A stretch of 17,893 bases of DNA from RGIG1995 sp045645205 (GTDB taxonomy: Bacteria; Bacillota; Clostridia; Oscillospirales; CAG-272): NCBI GenBank assembly GCA_045645205.1, contig JAZRIJ010000019.1, positions 1 to 17,893 of the forward strand, written 5' to 3'. Made by a program: the position numbers and the translations under genes. The notes under the pieces were generated by a model. That model had not been told where the DNA came from and ran no database searches. It saw only the letters and a list, made by a program, of their open reading frames with translations. Shown here in pieces: positions 7,556-15,854 of the stretch. The first letter of the stretch is position 1. Each line of letters starts with the position of its first letter.

Positions 7556-7569
7556 TTAGCGATTGCTAA
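7556..7569. promoter_or_regulatory. candidate metal-regulator operator upstream of feoAB
   Basis: TTAGC-GATT-GCTAA is a perfect 5-4-5 inverted repeat ending 6 bp before the feoAB -35 box. A related half-site (TTGCTAAATTTGTTAAC) lies about 20 bp further upstream. Position and shape suit a DtxR/MntR- or Fur-type iron repressor, but it does not match a textbook box closely, so the regulator is not named. Confidence 0.35.
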
Positions 7570-7575
7570 TTCTTC

Positions 7576-7604
7576 TTGACAAATGCATTTTATATGCGTA
7601 TTAT
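7576..7604 (+). promoter_or_regulatory. sigma-A promoter for feoAB
   Basis: TTGACA (7576-7581), a 17 bp spacer and TATTAT (7599-7604) lie about 50 bp upstream of the feoAB ATG. The region 7416-7652 is a divergent intergenic region carrying this promoter and the opposite-facing one at 7453-7481. Confidence 0.75.
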
Positions 7605-7652
7605 TGTTTTACTGATATAATTATTGTATATTATTAATTAAAGGATATAGTC

Positions 7653-10007
7653 ATGACACTCAAACAACTTAAAGTCGGAAAATCAGCAAAAATAACAGCA
7701 GTCGGCGGAAAGGGCGCTTTAAGACAGCACTTTCTTGATATGGGAGTTATTCCCGGAACTGAAGTAAAAGTTATCCAATATGCACCTATGGGAGATCCGA
7801 TTGAGATTTTAATTCACGGATATACTCTGACTTTGCGTCTTGACGATGCTGCCCAAATACAAATTGTGCCTATTGAAAAAGAAGAGCACGCAGAGAAAAT
7901 CCAACGTCTTAACAGAACCAAAAAACACCACCCCGGTCTTGGTGAAGGCGGTAAATACCACACTCAAAAGGATGAAAAACCACTACCTAAAGATAAGTTA
8001 TTAACTTTTGCTTTGGCAGGTAACCAAAACTGTGGAAAAACCACACTTTTTAATCAGCTTACAGGAGCTAACCAACACGTAGGAAACTTTCCCGGTGTTA
8101 CGGTAGACAGGAAGTCAGGCAAAATAAAAAACTATCCAAATACACTTGTAACCGACCTGCCGGGAATTTATTCACTTTCCCCTTACAGCTCGGAGGAAAT
8201 CGTTTCCAGAAACTTTATTCTAAACGAACCCCCAAGTTGTATAATCAATATAGTTGATGCTACCAATATTGAAAGAAACCTTTATCTAACAATGCAACTA
8301 CTCGAGCTTGGCATTCCCACAGTTCTTGCTCTTAATATGATGGATGAAGTCAGAGGCAACGGCGGCACAATATATATAAATGAAATGGAAGATATGCTTG
8401 GTATACCGGTCGTTCCCATATCAGCCGCAAAAAATGAAGGTGTCGATGAGCTTATCAAGCACGCAATACATATCGCGCAATATCAAGAAAAACCGGGAAG
8501 AAATGATTTTTGTAGCAAGAGCGCAAAAGGAGGCGCCGTTCACAGAGGCCTACACAGCATTATGCATCTTATAGAAGACCATGCAGAAGAAGCAGGTATA
8601 CCGGTACGCTTTGCAGCAAGCAAACTGGTTGAGGGCGATAACCTTATTTTAAATAAACTTAATCTTTCAAAAAACGAAAAACAAACATTAGAACACATAA
8701 TTGTTCAAACCGAAGAGGAATCGGGTCTTGACAGAGCTGCGGCTATTGCCGATATGCGTTTTAGCTTTATAAAAAATCTCTGCTCAGAAACGGTTGTTAA
8801 ACCTAAAGAAAGCAAAGAACATATCAGAAGTCGAAAAATAGATAAATTTTTGACAGGCAAGTATACTGCAATTCCTGCGTTTGTTGGAGTTATGGCGCTG
8901 GTATTTTGGCTTACCTTTAATGTGATCGGCGCATATCTGCAGGAAATACTGGAAAACGGAATCGGTTATTTAACAGAAATAGTTGACGGATGCCTTACAG
9001 AATGGAATGTAAATGAGGCATTACACAGTCTAGTTATAGATGGTATTTTTAACGGTGTAGGAAGTGTACTAAGCTTTATTCCCATAATTGTAATACTATT
9101 TTTCTTCCTTTCTCTTTTGGAGGACAGCGGATATTTGGCAAGAGTTGCATTTGTAATGGATAAACCCTTACGAAAAATAGGTCTGTCGGGCAGAAGTATA
9201 GTTCCTATGCTGATAGGATTTGGCTGTACGGTACCCGGAGTAATGGCAAGCAGAACACTTCCCTCGGAACGAGACAGAAAAATGACAATAATGCTCACTC
9301 CATTTATGAGCTGTACCGCCAAACTTCCCATTTACGGCTTTTTCTCAAGAGCCTTTTTCCCAAAATACAGCGGTCTTATTATGGTTGGACTTTATTTTCT
9401 TGGAATTGCAGTAGGTATAATAGTTGCCCTTATCTCAAAAAATACTGCATTTAGGGGAGAGGCAGTCCCGTTTGTTATGGAACTGCCCAACTATCGTATG
9501 CCCGGAATAAAAAACACCGCTCATCTTTTGTGGGATAAAGCAAAAGACTTTCTCGAAAGAGCATTTACCGTTATTTTTATTGCATCAATTGCCGTATGGT
9601 TCTTACAGACCTTTGACTTCGCATTAAATGTTGTTACAGATTCGCAAAACAGTATTCTTGCCGTTATTGCAGGTATTGTTGCCCCCATATTCGCTCTGCT
9701 CGGATTCGGTGACTGGCGAGTGATAACCTCTCTTGTTGCAGGCTTTATGGCAAAAGAAAGCGTTGTATCCACCCTGTCGGTTTTGTTTGGAAGTACAGAA
9801 GCTATGCAGGCTGTATTAGCTCCCGCATCAGTGGTAGCGCTCCTTGTATTCTGCCTACTCTATACTCCCTGCGTCGCGGCAATTGCGGCAGTAAAAAGAG
9901 AGCTCGGCGGGAAATGGGCATTTGTTATGGTAATAGGACAGTGTGCTGTTGCTTGGGTAAGCGCGCTTCTTGTAAGAACTGTCGCAATATTGCTTGGAAT
10001 AGCATAA
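7653..10007 (+). CDS. feoB: ferrous iron transporter, FeoA-FeoB fusion
   Basis: The 784-residue protein imports Fe(II) across the cytoplasmic membrane. Residues 1-75 are a complete FeoA SH3-like domain (LKVGKSAKITAVGGKGALRQ, LDMGVIPGTEV), which is a separate small protein in many bacteria. A basic His-rich linker (~76-115) leads to the FeoB G-protein domain: G1 GNQNCGKTT at 123-131, G2 around Thr150 in FPGVTVD, G3 DLPG at 168-171, G4 NMMD at 228-231 and SAA near 257. A helical GDI-like segment follows. The pore region begins at about residue 405 with repeated Gate/Nucleoside-transporter-like TM helices, including IGFGCTVPGVMASR and FMSCTAKLPIYGF with its conserved Cys, and LLYTPCVAAI near the end. 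AAAGGATA precedes the ATG. A HAD hydrolase gene follows 14 bp downstream, so the two are probably co-transcribed, likely under iron control. Confidence 0.96.
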   Translation: MTLKQLKVGKSAKITAVGGKGALRQHFLDMGVIPGTEVKVIQYAPMGDPIEILIHGYTLTLRLDDAAQIQIVPIEKEEHAEKIQRLNRTKKHHPGLGEGGKYHTQKDEKPLPKDKLLTFALAGNQNCGKTTLFNQLTGANQHVGNFPGVTVDRKSGKIKNYPNTLVTDLPGIYSLSPYSSEEIVSRNFILNEPPSCIINIVDATNIERNLYLTMQLLELGIPTVLALNMMDEVRGNGGTIYINEMEDMLGIPVVPISAAKNEGVDELIKHAIHIAQYQEKPGRNDFCSKSAKGGAVHRGLHSIMHLIEDHAEEAGIPVRFAASKLVEGDNLILNKLNLSKNEKQTLEHIIVQTEEESGLDRAAAIADMRFSFIKNLCSETVVKPKESKEHIRSRKIDKFLTGKYTAIPAFVGVMALVFWLTFNVIGAYLQEILENGIGYLTEIVDGCLTEWNVNEALHSLVIDGIFNGVGSVLSFIPIIVILFFFLSLLEDSGYLARVAFVMDKPLRKIGLSGRSIVPMLIGFGCTVPGVMASRTLPSERDRKMTIMLTPFMSCTAKLPIYGFFSRAFFPKYSGLIMVGLYFLGIAVGIIVALISKNTAFRGEAVPFVMELPNYRMPGIKNTAHLLWDKAKDFLERAFTVIFIASIAVWFLQTFDFALNVVTDSQNSILAVIAGIVAPIFALLGFGDWRVITSLVAGFMAKESVVSTLSVLFGSTEAMQAVLAPASVVALLVFCLLYTPCVAAIAAVKRELGGKWAFVMVIGQCAVAWVSALLVRTVAILLGIA

Positions 10008-10021
10008 TGAAAGGAAAAACA

Positions 10022-10699
10022 ATGATTAAGGCTATATTAATCGATATAGACAATACCCTGCTGGATTTTACCAAAAGTGCAAATAAGGCTATAGAACGCT
10101 GCTTTATAAAATACGGTCTGCCCTACGGTAAACATGTTTGCACCACATTCAACGAAATAAACGAAGAACTTTGGAAACAAATTGAAAGAAAAGAGCTTAC
10201 AAAACAAGAAATGTATTCACTTCGGTGGACACGTATCCTCAATTCTCTCAGCATAGACTTCGACGGACTCAAAATGGAACAGGTTTTCAGGAGCACATTA
10301 TCAGGTATCGCAGAACCTGTTGATAATGCGTACAGTCTGCTTCAATACCTCTGCAAAAAATATCCGCTCTATGCCGCAAGCAACTCTTCGTACGAACACC
10401 AAAGAATGCGTATGACACAGGCGGATATGCTTAAATACTTCGATAAAATGTTTGTGTCTGAAACTGTGGGAGCCTTGAAACCTGCAAAAGAATTTTTTGA
10501 CGTTTGCTTAAAAGAAATAGGCAATGTCAGTCCCGAGGAAGTCATTATGATAGGCGACTCACTGACAGCCGACATTCTCGGAGGACATAACTACGGACTA
10601 AAAACAATTTGGTTCAACCCCGAAGAAAATGAAATTCCAAATTCCCCACACCCCGACTATACTGTAAAATCGCTTCTTGAAATAAAAGAAATACTGTAA
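10022..10699 (+). CDS. HAD-superfamily hydrolase, YjjG-like (probable nucleotidase/phosphatase)
   Basis: The 225-residue cytoplasmic protein carries all four HAD motifs. Motif I is IDIDNTLLDF (Asp8 nucleophile, Asp10 acid-base), the cap domain spans ~15-95, motif II is AASNSS near 120, the motif III lysine is in GALKPAKEFF near 155, and motif IV is MIGDSLTADILGG near 180. The DxDNTLLDF start and cap length fit the YjjG group, which dephosphorylates pyrimidine and non-canonical nucleoside monophosphates; the substrate here is inferred only. The ATG at 10022 has AAAGGA 6 bases upstream. A longer frame starting at 9914 would overlap feoB by nearly 100 bp and was not used. It lies downstream of feoB without a terminator, though no functional link to iron is apparent. 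Confidence 0.85.
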   Translation: MIKAILIDIDNTLLDFTKSANKAIERCFIKYGLPYGKHVCTTFNEINEELWKQIERKELTKQEMYSLRWTRILNSLSIDFDGLKMEQVFRSTLSGIAEPVDNAYSLLQYLCKKYPLYAASNSSYEHQRMRMTQADMLKYFDKMFVSETVGALKPAKEFFDVCLKEIGNVSPEEVIMIGDSLTADILGGHNYGLKTIWFNPEENEIPNSPHPDYTVKSLLEIKEIL

Positions 10700-10756
10700 A
10701 ATACCAAAGAGGCTGTAAAAAAGTCAGACACAAACGGAACACGAATAAACATAATT

Positions 10757-10857
10757 AGATAAAATTTGTCTCGCCTCCTACTGATTGGGGAACCTTAGGT
10801 TTCACTTGCTCATCTTAGAAATTTTGGATAACGGTAGGCGGCGAAGAATTATTTTTT
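10757..10857. repeat. imperfect inverted repeat between convergent genes
   Basis: The 169 bp between the HAD gene and the permease gene contains TCGCCTCCTAC (10771-10781) and its near-complement GTAGGCGGCGA (10834-10844), 10 of 11 matching. The similarity extends outward with small gaps to about 21 bp (AAAATTT side against AATTATTTT side). The loop of about 52 bases contains a smaller palindrome, AACCTTAGGTT. On the plus strand a T-rich run follows the right arm. It may act as a shared terminator for the convergent genes, a small structured RNA, or the remnant of a miniature inverted-repeat element. Upstream, GAGGCTGTAAAAAAG (10730 region) resembles sequence often seen at insertion-sequence ends, but no transposase is present. 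Confidence 0.4.
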
Positions 10858-10868
10858 TCTCTTTGTTT

Positions 10869-11993
10869 TTATTCAATTTGTATTCTTTTTTCTGATAATT
10901 TTTTGTTTACATATTCCCTTAAAATAGTATAGATCACTGCAGTCAAGGGAATAAAGAAGATAATTCCGAAAAGCCCCATTATCTTGCCGCCGACCAACGC
11001 CGCCAACAGAGTAAGCAAAGGCGATAGTCCGACTGATCCCCCTACAACATGAGGATATATAAACTGTGTTTCGATAAACTGTACCACACAAAATATAATT
11101 ATGCTGATAAGCGCCTGCATCGGATTTACAAGCAATATGAGAAACGCTCCCAAAAAGCAAGCTGCAAACGCGCCTACATAGGGAATAAACGCCGATATGC
11201 CAGTCATTATTCCTATAATACCGGCATATGGCAGACGGAAGATCGCAAATGATATTGTTATAAGCATACCGAGTATACAGGCTTCAATGCACTGTCCCGA
11301 AAGATACTGAGAATATATTTTGCCTGTCAAGGCAGAAACTCCGCATATCTTGTCTGCTATATCCCTTTTTAAGAAAGTATATAGAAGCTTTTTCGTATGT
11401 CTCGCAACAGTATCCTTGCTTACTAAAACGTAAAGCGCAATTACCATTGCAAAAATTACACTTGCAACACCTGTTACGGTTTCCGAGGCAATATTAAATA
11501 CCGAAGTGATAACAGCGCCTGCGCCCGAACCGACCTTGTCGATAAGACTGTTTATATCTATGGAAGCAAACCACTCGCTTACACTACTTGTATCAATATT
11601 CTGTGCTTCAAGTATCTTCAAAAGCTCAGGTATCTTTTCCTTCAGAAGTGCGTAAATACTCTTTACCGAATCGACTATTTCGGGCACTGCCAGGGTTACA
11701 ACAAGGGTCAAAACAAGTAATACGCTAAAAAGGGTGATAATAAGACTTATAATATATATAAGCCTCCTTGGAAGCTTCTTCAGCTTCGGAAAGGACCAGT
11801 AAAGCAACTTTTCAAAAGCATTCATGGGTACATTAAGTACAAAAGCCATAACAAGACCGATAATGATAGGAAGTATAAGCTTTCCGACTCCGATAATAAA
11901 ATACCATACAGCACCAATATTCATAATTGCCGCAAACAGTACTATAGCAAATGCTATAAGCACCATTATTGTATGTTTCAACTTTTTATCCAT
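10869..11993 (-). CDS. AI-2E family transporter (PerM/YtvI-like permease)
   Basis: The 374-residue integral membrane protein has about 7-8 TM segments. The first two are at ~8-28 and ~32-55 (IIIGLVMAFVLNVPMNAFE), a long amphipathic stretch with little hydrophobicity follows at ~95-150, and a cluster of TM helices lies at ~165-355. The GIMTGISAFIPYVGAFAA segment and the PHVVGGSVGLSPLLTLLAAL segment near the C-terminus are characteristic of the AI-2E/PerM family. Members export small molecules or ions (the autoinducer-2 link is for one E. coli protein; others are Na+/H+ antiporters), so the substrate here is unknown. Start: AGGTGG 6 bases before the ATG. It is the last gene of the minus-strand run from fhs, 47 bp after the HMA gene. 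Confidence 0.88.
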   Translation of the reverse strand: MDKKLKHTIMVLIAFAIVLFAAIMNIGAVWYFIIGVGKLILPIIIGLVMAFVLNVPMNAFEKLLYWSFPKLKKLPRRLIYIISLIITLFSVLLVLTLVVTLAVPEIVDSVKSIYALLKEKIPELLKILEAQNIDTSSVSEWFASIDINSLIDKVGSGAGAVITSVFNIASETVTGVASVIFAMVIALYVLVSKDTVARHTKKLLYTFLKRDIADKICGVSALTGKIYSQYLSGQCIEACILGMLITISFAIFRLPYAGIIGIMTGISAFIPYVGAFAACFLGAFLILLVNPMQALISIIIFCVVQFIETQFIYPHVVGGSVGLSPLLTLLAALVGGKIMGLFGIIFFIPLTAVIYTILREYVNKKLSEKRIQIE

Positions 11994-12040
11994 ACATTCC
12001 CACCTAATTTCCGTAATGTTTTTTATTCAAACTTTCAAGC

Positions 12041-12277
12041 TCAGCCAAAGATACCCTTCTTTTCGGTGATCGAGCATACCTCAAAGCCAAGAGCTGTTAT
12101 CGCATTTCTCAAAGTCTCGTCGGACACCTCACCTTTAAGTGTAACGACAGCGTTTTTCTTCGCAAGGTTTACCTTTGCCGAAACACCCTCAACAGCGTTC
12201 AACGCCTTTTCAGCATTTGCTCTGCATCTGTCGCAGTGCATACCTTTAATTTCGATAATCTTTTTCATAACTCTCAC
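12041..12277 (-). CDS. small heavy-metal-associated (HMA) domain protein, CopZ-like
   Basis: The 78-residue protein is a single HMA domain: the metal-binding loop GMHCDRCRANAEKALN (CxxC, residues ~12-27), GVSAKVNLAKKNAVVTL, and the closing ALGFEV. These ferredoxin-like proteins bind Cu(I) or similar soft metals and usually pass them to a P-type ATPase, but no such ATPase gene is in the window. The GTG start at 12277 follows AGAGGA closely; an ATG three codons later (12268) is an equally possible start. It begins 9 bp after rpiB. The C-terminus is short (EKKGIFG), and another frame continues with a plausible 14-codon tail (see findings). Confidence 0.85.
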   Translation of the reverse strand: MRVMKKIIEIKGMHCDRCRANAEKALNAVEGVSAKVNLAKKNAVVTLKGEVSDETLRNAITALGFEVCSITEKKGIFG

Positions 12278-12286
12278 ATTTTCCTC

Positions 12287-12727
12287 TTATTTATCAAAAG
12301 AATTTACCAAGTCAACACGATTTTGGTGTCTTCCGCCCTCGAATTCGGTTGAAAGGAAAGCGTCTACAAGCTCAAATGCAAGTCTCGAACCAACTACTCT
12401 TTCACCCAAACAGAGAACATTTGCATCGTTATGCTGTCTTGTTACCTTCGCAGAAAATGTGTCCGAAACACAGGCTGCTCTGATACCCTTATGCTTGTTT
12501 GCAGCCATTGACATACCGATACCCGTTCCGCAAACAAGGATACCCTTGTCCGCCTTGCCCTCCTGAATTACAACGCAAAGCTTGTGCGCATATTCCGGAT
12601 AATTTACCGACTCTGCGGAATGTGTACCAAGGTCGATATACTCAACATTTTTTTCTTCAAGGTGTTTTTTTACCTGTTCTTTCAAACTGTAACCTGCATG
12701 GTCGCTTGCTATTACAATAGGTAACAT
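12287..12727 (-). CDS. rpiB: ribose-5-phosphate isomerase B
   Basis: The 146-residue protein interconverts ribose 5-phosphate and ribulose 5-phosphate in the pentose phosphate pathway (some relatives act on allose or galactose phosphates). Signatures seen: IASDHAG at the N-terminus (Asp9, His10), CGTGIGMSMAANK at 66-78 with the active-site Cys66 and anion-binding Gly-rich loop, and RQHNDANVLCLG with His99. The length is normal for RpiB (about 145-150). GAAGG lies 8 bases before the ATG. It sits in the fhs-to-permease run, 37 bp after tsaB. Confidence 0.95.
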   Translation of the reverse strand: MLPIVIASDHAGYSLKEQVKKHLEEKNVEYIDLGTHSAESVNYPEYAHKLCVVIQEGKADKGILVCGTGIGMSMAANKHKGIRAACVSDTFSAKVTRQHNDANVLCLGERVVGSRLAFELVDAFLSTEFEGGRHQNRVDLVNSFDK

Positions 12728-12764
12728 AAAAAATACCTTCTTTCTTATTTTTGCAATATAAAAT

Positions 12765-13472
12765 TCAGTTCTGATTTAATCTTTCAAGTCTTTCCCGTTC
12801 AGCCTGCGGAACTCTTAAATATGTCGGCTTTAACGTGCTGTCGCTGTAGTCAGCATCCGGCTCTTCGTTATATTTTTTCAACGCTGTCTGCGCTGTAGAA
12901 TATGCGTTCTGTTCGCGCAAAAGAACAGGAGTATTGCTGTATTGAACATTAATGTTCTTTACAGCCAGCTCATATCCATCGCCACAAAAATATATTTTCT
13001 TGTCTGCATATTTCTCTTTCAGTTCAGCTTCAAGCTCGTTCAACGGTATTGCTCTATCCTCGGTAAGTCTCGTAATATTTTTCTCGTCGGACAAAAACAA
13101 AGCATTGTAAACCTGCTCTCTTCTTGCATCCATAACAGGACAAATAATACCACTGATCCCTTTTAAATTATATGCCAATGCTTCCAATGTTGAAACACCG
13201 ACACATATTTTTCCACTGCCGAATGCAAGTCCCTTTAAGAGAGATACGCCTATTCTTACCCCCGTAAATGAGCCGGGACCGTCAGATATGGCAAACATAT
13301 CTATATCTTGGACCGTCATATGCGCCGTAGTCAAGGCATTCTCAACCATAGGCAAAAGTGTCTCGCTGTGGTTCAGCCCTGCCGTAACAGAATATATGCT
13401 GATTAAAGCCTCTCCGTCGCAAATGCTGACAGAGGCTGTCTTTGCCGTTGAGTCAAGGGCAAGAATTTTCAT
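12765..13472 (-). CDS. tsaB: tRNA threonylcarbamoyladenosine biosynthesis protein TsaB
   Basis: The 235-residue protein is an ASKHA-fold partner of TsaD and TsaE in making t6A37 on ANN-decoding tRNAs. It starts MKILALDSTAKTASVSICDG and has the family-defining GLNHSETLLPMVENAL and SDGPGSFTGVRIGVSLLKGL blocks (residues ~32-50 and ~65-85), then STLEALAYN and PVMDARREQVYNALF. TsaB has lost the catalytic ATP/metal site and acts as a scaffold. Its Shine-Dalgarno GGAG is formed by the last codons of tsaE (GAG TAA), and the genes are 6 bp apart, so translation is likely coupled. rimI and tsaD, often next in this operon, are absent here. Confidence 0.95.
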   Translation of the reverse strand: MKILALDSTAKTASVSICDGEALISIYSVTAGLNHSETLLPMVENALTTAHMTVQDIDMFAISDGPGSFTGVRIGVSLLKGLAFGSGKICVGVSTLEALAYNLKGISGIICPVMDARREQVYNALFLSDEKNITRLTEDRAIPLNELEAELKEKYADKKIYFCGDGYELAVKNINVQYSNTPVLLREQNAYSTAQTALKKYNEEPDADYSDSTLKPTYLRVPQAERERLERLNQN

Positions 13473-13478
13473 AAGATT

Positions 13479-13934
13479 TTACTCCATTATTTTTTCGATC
13501 TTTATGCTTCTGCCGTTTCCGTCATTTGTTTTACATATTTCAACTCGGTAGTATTCGCTCGGCAAAGCAAAAGAAATGTTTTCGCACCACTCGGCAACTA
13601 TGATACAGTTCCTGTAGTCATAGAAGCCTGTGGATTCAAGGTCGTCCTCGCTTGTTATGCGGTACATATCATAGTGGCATATGCGATACTTTCCCCTGTA
13701 TTCGTTCACAAGGGCGTATGTCGGACTTTGCACAAAGTCATCGGGGCATATAACGGAAGCAAGTCCTCTGACAAACACTGTTTTACCCACCCCCACATTA
13801 CCGTAAAGAGCAATAAAGAGGTTATCCCCCGATAACTCCGCCATAATATCAAGAACAGTATGTGCAAACTCTGTTGCGACAGCCTCCGTCTCTTCGGGGG
13901 AAGCTGTCGCCGTTTGTTTAATAAGCTCAGTCAT
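13479..13934 (-). CDS. tsaE: tRNA threonylcarbamoyladenosine biosynthesis ATPase TsaE
   Basis: The 151-residue P-loop ATPase drives cycling of the TsaB-TsaD complex in t6A synthesis. Walker A is at 45-52 (GNVGVGKT), SPTYALVNEY at 70-79, HYDMYR at 87-92 and IIVAEWCEN at 111-119, all standard TsaE signatures. The length is normal. It lies 5 bp after fhs and 6 bp before tsaB. No strong ribosome-binding site is seen ahead of its ATG, which suggests coupling to fhs translation. Confidence 0.95.
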   Translation of the reverse strand: MTELIKQTATASPEETEAVATEFAHTVLDIMAELSGDNLFIALYGNVGVGKTVFVRGLASVICPDDFVQSPTYALVNEYRGKYRICHYDMYRITSEDDLESTGFYDYRNCIIVAEWCENISFALPSEYYRVEICKTNDGNGRSIKIEKIME

Positions 13935-13939
13935 ATTAC

Positions 13940-15613
13940 TTAAAACAGTCCTGTAATTATTCCGTCATCATCAACATCAATATTTTCTGCGGCGGGAACT
14001 TTGGGGAGTCCGGGCATTGTCATAATACTTCCTGTAAGTACAACAATAAAGCGCGCTCCTGCGGAAAGTGTTACATCCCTGACATTAACTGTAAATCCAC
14101 TCGGTCTTCCAAGCAATGCAGGATCATCGGAAAGCGAATACTGTGTTTTTGCAACACAGATGGGATATTTCTTGTATTTCTCATCTAATGCTTCGATCTG
14201 TCTTATTGCATTAAGCGCAGGAGCTGTAAAGTTTACGCCATCAGCGCCGTATATTTCTTTTGCAACCTTTTCAATCTTTTCGCAGATCGAAAGGTTTTCG
14301 TCATAAATATGCTTAAAGTTTGAGGCTTTTTCGCAAGATTCAACAACCTTCTTTGCAAGCTCGATACCGCCTTCGCCCCCCTTTGCAAACACATCTGAAA
14401 GAGCAAATTCAGCGCCCATTCTCTTACAGGTATCTTCGATAAACTTAAGCTCGGCGTCTGTATCCGTGTCAAAACGGTTGATAGCAACAACACAGGGAAC
14501 ACCAAATTTTGCAATATTGTCAATATGCGCTTCAAGATTGCAGATACCCTTTTTCAAGGCTTCAATGTTTTCAGTCTTAAGTTCGGTCTTTGGCACTCCG
14601 CCGTTGTACTTCAGCGCACGGACTGTTGCAACAAGTACAATAGCTGAAGGCGCAATACCTGCCATACGGCACTTGATGTCAAGGAACTTTTCAGCACCGA
14701 GGTCTGCACCGAAGCCTGCTTCGGTAATGGCATAATCTGCAAGCTTCATAGCAAGCTTTGTAGCTCTTACCGAGTTACAGCCGTGAGCAATGTTCGCGAA
14801 AGGTCCGCCATGAATAAGAGCAGGGGTATTTTCGAGAGTCTGAACAAGGTTAGGCTTCAATGCGTCTTTAAGAAGCGCAGTCATAGCGCCGTTAGCCTTT
14901 ATGTCGCGGCAGTATACGGGACTGCCGTCATATTTATAAGCGATAAGAATATCGCCAAGTCTTTCCTTAAGATCTGTGATTGAATCGGCAAGGCAAAGAA
15001 TAGCCATTACCTCACTTGCAACAGTTATCATAAAGTGGTCTTCACGGGGGATACCGTCAACCTTTGTTCCAAGACCGCAGATAGTGTTTCTAAGAGCGCG
15101 GTCATTTGTGTCGGTAACTCTCTTAAAAAGTATTCTTCTCTGGTCGATACCGAGAGCATTTCCCTGATGGAGATGGTTGTCTATCATAGCGCAAAGCAGA
15201 TTGTTTGCCGCGGTAATAGCGTGGAAATCGCCGGTAAAGTGAAGGTTAATATCCTCCATAGGAACGACCTGCGCATAACCGCCGCCGGCAGCGCCGCCCT
15301 TTACACCGAATACAGGTCCGAGAGATGGCTCACGGAGAGCAATAACAGCTTTTTTGCCTATTTTCTCCATAGCCTGTCCAAGACCTATGGTCGTAGTTGT
15401 TTTTCCCTCGCCTGCGGGAGTCGGGTTGATTGCAGTAACGAGAATAAGCTTTCCGTCTTTTTTATCGGCATTACGTTTAATAAAGTCATTTGTTATTTTT
15501 GCCTTGTATTTTCCGTAAAGCTCAAGTTCATCGGGCTTTACACCTAATTTATCAGCTATTTCTGTAATAGGCTTCATTGAAGCGTTTTGGGAAATTTGAA
15601 TGTCTGTAAGCAT
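13940..15613 (-). CDS. fhs: formate-tetrahydrofolate ligase
   Basis: The 557-residue cytoplasmic enzyme makes 10-formyl-tetrahydrofolate from formate, THF and ATP. It serves one-carbon supply for purines and fMet and, in acetogens, the methyl branch of the Wood-Ljungdahl pathway. The full family length is present. The P-loop is TPAGEGKTTTTIGLGQ at 65-80; other signatures are ALREPSLGPVFGVKGGAAGG, HLHQGNALGID, GGPFANIAHGCNS and the C-terminal TGSIMTMPGLPKVPAAENID. GGAGGG lies 9 bases before the ATG, with an extended -10 promoter about 40 bp upstream. It heads the likely operon fhs-tsaE-tsaB-rpiB-HMA-permease. No other Wood-Ljungdahl gene is in view, so acetogenesis cannot be claimed. Confidence 0.97.
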   Translation of the reverse strand: MLTDIQISQNASMKPITEIADKLGVKPDELELYGKYKAKITNDFIKRNADKKDGKLILVTAINPTPAGEGKTTTTIGLGQAMEKIGKKAVIALREPSLGPVFGVKGGAAGGGYAQVVPMEDINLHFTGDFHAITAANNLLCAMIDNHLHQGNALGIDQRRILFKRVTDTNDRALRNTICGLGTKVDGIPREDHFMITVASEVMAILCLADSITDLKERLGDILIAYKYDGSPVYCRDIKANGAMTALLKDALKPNLVQTLENTPALIHGGPFANIAHGCNSVRATKLAMKLADYAITEAGFGADLGAEKFLDIKCRMAGIAPSAIVLVATVRALKYNGGVPKTELKTENIEALKKGICNLEAHIDNIAKFGVPCVVAINRFDTDTDAELKFIEDTCKRMGAEFALSDVFAKGGEGGIELAKKVVESCEKASNFKHIYDENLSICEKIEKVAKEIYGADGVNFTAPALNAIRQIEALDEKYKKYPICVAKTQYSLSDDPALLGRPSGFTVNVRDVTLSAGARFIVVLTGSIMTMPGLPKVPAAENIDVDDDGIITGLF

Positions 15614-15652
15614 TTTTGCTTGCCCTCCTATAAAACAATTAAATTTAAGTTA

Positions 15653-15661
15653 ATTATAACA
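15653..15661 (-). promoter_or_regulatory. extended -10 promoter for the fhs operon
   Basis: TGTTATAAT on the minus strand (15661-15653) is a perfect extended -10 about 40 bp before the fhs ATG; the -35 region is only AT-rich. The surrounding 15640-15730 stretch is very AT-rich and holds nothing else I can identify. Confidence 0.5.
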
Positions 15662-15755
15662 TATAATTTTAAAAAATAAAACAGTAAAATAAATATTTTT
15701 CCAAAAATATACTAAAAAATAATATAATATACCGTTTTTTCTCCCCCAAAACCGC

Positions 15756-15784
15756 TTTACAGAACAAATATTTTGTGGTATAAT
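15756..15784 (+). promoter_or_regulatory. sigma-A promoter of the tRNA-Arg transcription unit
   Basis: TTTACA (15756-15761), a 17 bp spacer and TATAAT (15779-15784) point at the tRNA. The predicted start near 15791 would give a leader of about 187 bases before the mature tRNA. That leader holds a 7 bp tandem TTCACTA repeat (15823-15836) and two degenerate tRNA 5' copies. The distance fits better if a tRNA once stood at the first copy (15855). Confidence 0.65.
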
Positions 15785-15854
15785 GCTTGAGATATAAAAA
15801 GCAACACCTTGTCGCATACCTCTTCACTATTCACTATTACTTATAACTTTAATT

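Noticed and set aside
9914..10699. Longer HAD hydrolase starting inside feoB
   Set aside because: It would overlap feoB by 94 bp, lacks family similarity in the extra part, and a good ribosome-binding site precedes the ATG at 10022.
15614..15760. Tetrahydrofolate riboswitch upstream of fhs
   Set aside because: Only about 40 bp separate the likely promoter and the ATG, and the region is AT-rich without the expected stems.
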